A stretch of DNA of 64,000 nucleotides, taken from assembly GCA_023525975.1 (NCBI GenBank), contig CM042042.1, positions 6,455,501 through 6,519,500 on the forward strand. The letters run 5' to 3'. The notes under the pieces were generated by a model that saw nothing but the letters and a program-made list of their open reading frames with translations, made no database searches and was not told the DNA's origin. The DNA comes from Smallanthus sonchifolius (taxonomy: Eukaryota; Streptophyta; Magnoliopsida; Asterales; Asteraceae). The stretch's first letter is position 1. Every line of letters begins with the position of its first letter. Below are positions 57,740 to 64,000 of this stretch, one piece after another. The translations under genes and the position numbers were made by a program.

Positions 57740-60700
57740 TGTTACAATTTTTGTAATATCTAGGGTTTTTTTGATGTATTATTTCCGATTAACAATTTCA
57801 GTTCTTTGTAACCCGCTCATTTCAAACTCTAATGAACGTATCATTTTAAATAGATTTATAGTCAGTCATACATTTGTACCTAAATATGGGTGTAAATAAA
57901 GATATATATATATATATAATTATATGTGTGTATTCTACAAAAATAAATGGATTAAACCCTTAAAATTATAAGTGATATTATGTAAATAATGTAAAGTTAT
58001 TTAAATACCTAAAACTTGTAAATTTATAAACCCATAAATTATTTCAAGCTCAAAAAGATATGAAACTTATATGATTTTATCAAATAAAATATTTTATTTA
58101 TTTTATAAAGTCCAGGGGCTAACCTGTCAATTCTAGAAACTTGTTTTTAACTAAAACCCAAATTTTTAGCATAAAATGTTAACACTTACAAACATCAGGG
58201 GCTGTTGTGTATTTATCCCAAACACTCGAAAGCCCAAACCAGTCGCGGGTTCGACCCTCGGACACGGTTTTCGTCCCCGTTTATGTCAAAAACGCGTTTC
58301 CGGCTAGGTTCATCGAACCTCGGGCATCCCTTCGCGCATGCAACCATCACCCGAGGTAAATCAATGCTCAATTCCAACCGTAATATCGCATGGATTCAAA
58401 TTTGAACCCATTCGGCTCAACCACCATCTTCCCAACTAATCACGCATTAAAACCTGAAATTGAATATAAATATTGGGTACAACACTTGAACGACACCACA
58501 CACTAACTCATCAAACTCTTAATTCGTTCAAATCCCACCTGCAATTGCCAATTGGAACCTGCGACAGCCGACCCAAAGCTTGAACTCGTATTCCCTCGTT
58601 TCGAACCCGGTTCAGGTAATTCTTGGGGCTATCATATTCGTTTTCATATATAGATCAAAAGCCCTCTGTTTAATTTCATTAACAGATGGTAAATCGATTC
58701 GTATTTGGGGTTTTTGATTTCTAGGGTTCATACGACTTGGGGGCTGGTTTGGGATTGTGTTTAAGTATTTTCTTTTCCGGATAAAACACCAACGAGGCCC
58801 GTAGCCGGGTGGTTTGTGCGCATATGTGTTGGCTCAGGCGGCCCAGGTTCAAATCCGGCTGTCCTGAGTTTTGGATTTTTATTTTTTTTATACATTTTAA
58901 GTAGATTTACTAATTCCTCTTATTTTTATAAAGTCTGTTAAACGTCTATAAACTTGAAATCGATTTTTGGTTGTAATTTCATTTTCAGAAAACATTTTAA
59001 TTAAATAAAACTAAGTTAAAACTATAGGAAATTTAATATTTAATATTAGTTTTTACTTAAAATTTATAAAACTACCTTAAGCTTTTATAAAACTTAAATA
59101 CTCAACATAAATTATTTTATAAACTCAGAAACTTTAATTAGTTATTATTTTATTTAATAAACAAAGGTTATTTTGTTTAAACTTTAAATAATAATTATAA
59201 ACTTTTATTAAACATAAGCTATATAAATACAAAGAAAATTTATAAACTTATATTTTCCTTAGAAACTTATAAACTTGTAAATCTTTATATCTAAAACTAA
59301 ATACTTATTTATTTATTTAATTAAAACAAGAAAATAAATACATTTTTATTTATTAAAAGAAATTAGAATGCTTGTAAACTTAAAAACTTTACAAAAAATT
59401 AAAAACACTGATAAGTAAAACATAGATTTATTTTAGATATTGAGAATAACAAGAAACCATGTTATAAACTAAAAATCATAATTTATTTAAAGTCTTAAAC
59501 ACCTTCAAAATAATTATTAGTCATATTTTAGAAAGTAAAAGCACTTTAAATAATTTTGATTGATCATTTTTAGATAAAGTATTTATTTTCAAAAACAAAC
59601 TCTCTAAATAATTATTATTCATACTTAGTAATTATTTATTCATTTGATAAGTACTATTTAATCTTTAATGATAAAGTATGAATCTTGTAGATAAAACTAT
59701 TATTTTATCTTAAATAATTATTGAATCCTTATAAATAATTATTTATTATCCTTGTTATTCTTTATGTTACTTTTATACTTCAAATTCAATGAACTTTATA
59801 ATAATATTTTTAAAGACTTGTTATAAATCTAAACCTTATAACACAATCATTCCCGTCTCTCATATGAAACCCTAGAAAGTCTTGAAATCCTAGATCTTTG
59901 TCATAGACTTCTATAATCAAGTCCTTAAACTTTAGACTTATCATTTAGGCTTGTTGTGAGGATATCTTTCCTCGAAGCTTTACTACACTCATTCTTTGTC
60001 GGTCACTCTTACATCCTTCCTAAGGTGAGTATACTTAGCCCCTTTTTGTTTTGTTTTGATTTATAAACTTTGGGGTGGAACATGTTCAAACTTTTTAGAC
60101 TTATACAATTCAAACGTAACTATGCTTGTATGCTTTCTATGTGTTATATGCTCTGAGACTTGCATGCTTAAATTAAACTTAAGACTAGCATGTTCATTAA
60201 CGTTGGCCGAGCCTATGGTAACAATAATAGATCTATTGTATTTGACCAATCCACCTTGATTGATTGACCCTTAGGGGGAGCCCATGGTGATTGTTACTAA
60301 ACTTAAACTTTAAACTTTTAAGGGTAACCATCGGGTTATGCCTAAATTTGGTTGGAGGTTTGAAATGCATAATGTTTAACTTGACTGTTCTCACATTTAT
60401 ACTTAAATGCATTAATCATAGTGAATTGTAAAACTTTTAAAGACTTTGTTAAACGGTGTCAAAACCTTTGTATCTCACCAACAATTTTTAGTTGACAGTT
60501 TACTTAACATGTTTCAGGTGCACATATTTGATGCCTATCTTGTGAACACGTAGGATGCTTGGACCTAGAAAGACTATTAATTTAATCTTATATTTTATTA
60601 TTATTGTTGAACAATATGTTTTTCTTTGTTATGTTTGAACCTTTAAATTTCATTAATGAAATATTGAATCTTTATTAGTCAACCTTGTGCTTTTGAACAA

Positions 60701-60746
60701 CCGCGTCCGCCCCGACGTATAATCCGTCGTTGGTTGGGGTGTGACA
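57740..60746 (+). mobile_element. Probable solo LTR of a Tekay-like gypsy element
   Basis: The right end is GTTGGTTGGGGTGTGACA at 60746, the usual end of Del/Tekay LTRs; no PBS follows, so it is not a 5' LTR. The start, TGTTAC at 57740, is inferred from end complementarity (TGTTAC/GTGACA) and is uncertain; flanks TATTT and ATTTT do not form a clean duplication. Internal landmarks typical of such LTRs are CAGGGGCTAACCTGTCAATT near 58110, GCTTGTTGTGAGGATATC near 59950 and CGCGTCCGCCCCGACGTATA near 60703. No gag-pol is next to it. Confidence 0.5.
58792..58868 (+). mobile_element. tRNA-like pol III cassette inside the LTR
   Basis: A-box-like TAGCCGGGTGG (58802-58812) and B box GGTTCAAATCC (58846-58856) are spaced as in a tRNA, and the stretch is followed by a T-rich run that could terminate pol III. 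The acceptor stem does not pair convincingly, so a SINE head or degenerate tRNA is more likely than a functional tRNA. Confidence 0.45.
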
Positions 60747-60842
60747 ATTTTGAGTTTTTAATTAATGGGAGAAACGAAAATGTAGCGAAAGGATAACCCC
60801 TATATCAACCCGTTTGGAGAACAAAGCTTCAGATCACTACAT

Positions 60843-60929
60843 CCAGATCGGTCGGCCCTAACATTATGCTCTGTTTGGATCGGTAGGCGCTAACATTGCG
60901 CTTTGTCCAGATCAGTGGGCCCTAACATT
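60843..60929 (+). repeat. Three-copy degenerate tandem repeat
   Basis: Variants of CCAGATCGGTCGGCCCTAAC followed by ATTATGCTCTGTT occur three times in units of about 30-34 bp. No coding potential. Confidence 0.6.
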
Positions 60930-61387
60930 CAACTCTAGGCTGATGCGTCCTCAATAGGTTCAGACTATGCGAATTCCATGTTGACAACCTTATAACCAAG
61001 TAACTATTTAGTATTGGACAAAGAGTAGAGAAGTATTTAAATGTGAGGGGCAATTGCAAAGAGTAGAGAAGATACATGCAGTTCCCCATGTGACATGACC
61101 ATACTTGTGACACGTTAAATAGAAGATTCAACTGATAACCAATAGGATCTCATAGGCAAAAAGAACAAGGAAGAAAAAATTAATGGAAGATACTTGGATA
61201 GAAGATTCTAGTTTAGTATTCATCCTCTTATCACCGTCAAACACTCTTAAAATGGTGTTGAATATTTCAATTCCAAATAAGAGTTTGAAGACTACAATTC
61301 ATGTTATGTTTTTAACTTTTTAGGCCTGTTATTTAAATATTTTAGGGTTTATTTTCTTCTTATAAAAATTGTAAAAAAATAAAGTAA

Positions 61388-61515
61388 GCTTTTTTAATTT
61401 TTTTAACAACAATTCATAAATTTTGTAAGATAAATATACCACAATTTATGGATTTGAATTTGAACCTTTAACCTTTTGGTTGTGGGTTACACCACTTAAC
61501 CAACATGATGCACCC
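61388..61515 (-). mobile_element. tRNA-like SINE
   Basis: Minus strand: A box TTGGTTAAGTGG, B box AGGTTCAAATTC about 40 bases later, then a short body and an A-rich tail (TTAAAAAAATTAAAAAA). Different body from the 11308 family. Target duplication is unclear. Confidence 0.5.
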
Positions 61516-62235
61516 TTGAAAACAAATAAAATTTAGATGATATTTGATAATCGTTAATGTTCTAGTTAATTGACACGATACACAATACATCTTTTTCTTA
61601 TCATCAAAATTCATCATTTGATTTATATATTTACTATAAACTATTTTTAAAATAGAAAAAACACATTCCAATGGTTCAAAACAAGTTGAAAATCAAGACA
61701 ACAACCATAGTGTTCATATCGATCATCTAATCACTACCAAGCATCATTACATAATTCTCACAACAAAACACACATGATCGATGCATGAATCAACATAAAT
61801 CAATCGTGCCAAAGAAATCCTCATGCTAACCCAAGATATACGGTTGATACTCGACTATAGAACGATCACACCCAAAATGAAAGCTCCAAGTTAACTAGTT
61901 AAAGCTAAAAGACTAGCTAAAGAAAACGGACTGTGACATTAGATCATATTTTTCAAAAAATAATTTAATTCAACATTAAGATGATTACAAACAGGTCATG
62001 GTATATGTATACCACCTCTACTTTAGAAACCATTGCATTTGTCACATCATACGGCCTCGTATTGTCAAATACGGGCCATGTCGTGCTTAGTCAAATTATC
62101 ACGTTGATGCATCTATACAAGCCACATTATAGGTGAAAAAATACAATACAACCTACATTATATCTATAATATGACCCGTATCAGAATCAAACGGCAAGGA
62201 CCATATAACATATAATTTATATTTATATAAAAACA
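61516..62235. other. Intergenic, no gene seen
   Basis: No gene or defined repeat recognised. Confidence 0.4.
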
Positions 62236-62275
62236 CTAGGTTAGAGACCCGTGTACTACACGGGCACAATACAAT
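62236..62275 (-). mobile_element. Helitron 3' terminus
   Basis: Minus strand: perfect hairpin CCCGTGTAGTACACGGG, then TCTCTAACCTAG and T. Same type as the Helitrons at 18899 and 42664. Its 5' end would lie to the right; I could not place it before the window end. Confidence 0.6.
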
Positions 62276-63100
62276 TAATGAAATAAAGATTATGCTTTTA
62301 ATAACGTATACCTAAAAAAATACATAATAAAACCAATAATAATATTGATAAGAAATGTAAATTATTAAACAGAACAGTCTGTCTAAGCTTGATAGAACCA
62401 ATAATAATTCAGTAATAGAAATAATGAAGAACTAAAACTGAAACATACAGAACAAATTAAAAGATCAACATTTGATGCAAACACATAATGATAATTGTTA
62501 ATAATAATGAATATGGTGTATGAAAAAATAAATTAATGATAACAAAAAGAATATAATATTAATACACAAGTTGAATGCTATTGGTAAAGAATCTTGAAAA
62601 CAAATGATAATTATAATAGTGAATAAAACAATGTTGCTCAATGCTGAATGTCCAAAACGTGGTACAAAGATGGCAAAAAACTGTTCAATGCATGAAGAAA
62701 ACAAAATGTACAAAACTGTTCAAATTCGTTCTATGCATGAAGTATTAAACTGTAAAAACTGTTCAAAATCTACACTGATTTAGGATGTAAACGACCTGTT
62801 TAAAACTGCTAGTAATTTTATGGACCTGGCATGTAAAGATAACTTACATACTTCAAATAACTTAAAAGGTATTTCCTTGTTAATTTGTTAGGTAGTTTAG
62901 ATAGTTTGATGAGTTAAGCAAAGCAACCCTTAAAGGGAGATCTGACAAACACCCATTTGATTGTATTAGTGACATGAGTCTTAAACAAAAATTTACAAAG
63001 AGATTTGTGAACAAAGGCTTTAAATTATATAACAGTCAAAAAACAACACTCATTCTGTTTATTCAATAAACCTTTAACCAATTCACTTGGTTACTTTTTT
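62276..63100. other. Possible Helitron body, no gene seen
   Basis: AT-rich, with repeated words TGTTCAA and ATGCATGAAG at about 62640-62770. No motif-bearing ORF. Confidence 0.3.
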
Positions 63101-63180
63101 CAGCCAAGTGAATTGACAGCTTCTGCACAAGTGAATCGACAGCTTCTGCACAGGTGAATTGACAGCTTCAGCCAAGTGAT
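63101..63180 (+). repeat. 23-bp minisatellite
   Basis: Units at 63101-63122, 63123-63145 and 63146-63168, then a partial one. The consensus is near CTGCACAAGTGAATCGACAG + CTT. The first unit also pairs with AATTCACTTGG just upstream (63080-63090). Confidence 0.8.
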
Positions 63181-64000
63181 CTGAGTTACTATTTAAACGA
63201 TGTATACTGGCCTCTGCAAGTAAAGGTAGTAATGCAATGCAAAGGTTTTTTTTATAAAAGATAAGCAAGTAAAGGTAGTGACGTTTTTAACCTTGATTTC
63301 TAGATAAGAACCTGATCAGCCGATGATCTTGAGCATGCACGAGAAGCTGCCAAGAAAATGGCGTTTCATATTCTAAGTTCTGATCTGATCCTAGTCTACA
63401 GAAAACACTCAAAGGTCGACTTCCCTCGATCACTTCAAATTAGTTGTATTAAATTTTCCAAACATGCTTGGTACTTGTTAGCATTATAAATTAATTGTAT
63501 TATCTTTTTATTATGTGATACTTTACTTTGTATCAACATGGTTTGTATTGTTAAAAGTTTCTCTGTACCAAATGTAGCTATTGAAGAAGACTTTTGCTTC
63601 TCAAGCATCAAAAAGTGCCTCCCCATTAGAACAATTCCTTATGACATTACTCCATGTTAGTGGTTAGTGCTTATTAAGGATTACACACTTTCATATGCTT
63701 TTCTAGTGAGGTAATCTATATGCATAATTGAAATGTTTCTTTTACTTTTCCCTTGCATATTTATTTTATAGGTTTTCCTTACCCAGTATTTTGTGGTGTG
63801 TATCATAAAATGTCGATACGATAGCATGCCTAGTTGAGGAAACCTGAAATGTATATCTGAAATTTAGTTACTGCACTTCTTTACAAGCACACAACTATTA
63901 TGAGCATCTGTTTTTTTATAAAATAAGCCCTCATTGAGGGAAAACGGATTAAAGAGGACAGCCCTCAAAAAATGAATTTAAAATGCACAAGACATCATAA
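63181..64000. other. Right window end, no supported gene
   Basis: Frames such as EHAREAAKKMAFHIL (about 63330) and KKTFASQASKSASPLEQFLM (about 63580) look faintly exon-like, but I recognise no family and no splice structure. A gene continuing past 64000 cannot be excluded. Confidence 0.3.

Noticed and set aside
58792..58868. Functional tRNA gene
   Set aside because: A and B boxes are present but the acceptor stem does not pair, and the segment lies inside an LTR.
63325..63660. Possible exons at the right edge
   Set aside because: Short motif-free frames with no consistent splice signals; left unannotated.

Overview
The window is nuclear DNA of a flowering plant. Host genes carry GT-AG introns, coding density is low and the background is AT-rich. 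Helitrons, MITEs, tRNA-derived SINEs and LTR retrotransposons fill most of the rest. Protein similarities (recalled, not searched) point to a eudicot; the style of the Tat-like and Tekay-like retroelements suggests Asteraceae, which is an inference only.

Host genes, left to right: an N-terminal fragment of nucleoside diphosphate kinase (2-70); a DUF26/Gnk2 secreted-protein gene broken by one in-frame stop (7187-7744, -); a small intact DUF7722 gene (12083-12346, -); a complete eight-exon mitochondrial adenine nucleotide carrier of ADNT1 type (15188-18479, -); a PLS-type PPR gene whose C-terminal part is missing (36820-38301, +); an unrecognised 102-residue ORF (42169-42477, +); a two-exon gene for an acidic coiled-coil protein with a conserved C-terminal block (46936-49034, -); and a complete eight-exon gene for the nucleoporin SEH1 (51934-54809, +). 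All exon joins given were checked for phase. The genes share no pathway; they are separate housekeeping or accessory genes separated by transposons.

The largest structure is a 10.2-kb Ty3/gypsy retrotransposon (25042-35253), probably Tat lineage. It has 250-bp LTRs differing at 3 positions, a 5-bp ATTAT target duplication, a PBS, a broken gag-pol, an 86-bp tandem array in which each unit holds three hairpins, and a convergent antisense gene with four exons and its own TATA box. It sits inside an older ~437-bp Helitron (23660-35456) that was also split by a separate block of nested Helitrons.

Smaller elements include a head-to-head Helitron pair forming a ~0.9-kb inverted repeat (42664-43577), three copies of one SINE family with target duplications, several long-TIR MITEs, hAT-type elements with 8-bp duplications, a PIF/Harbinger accessory-protein relic and a probable ~3-kb solo LTR (57740-60746). 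No CRISPR array, rRNA gene or intact tRNA gene was seen.
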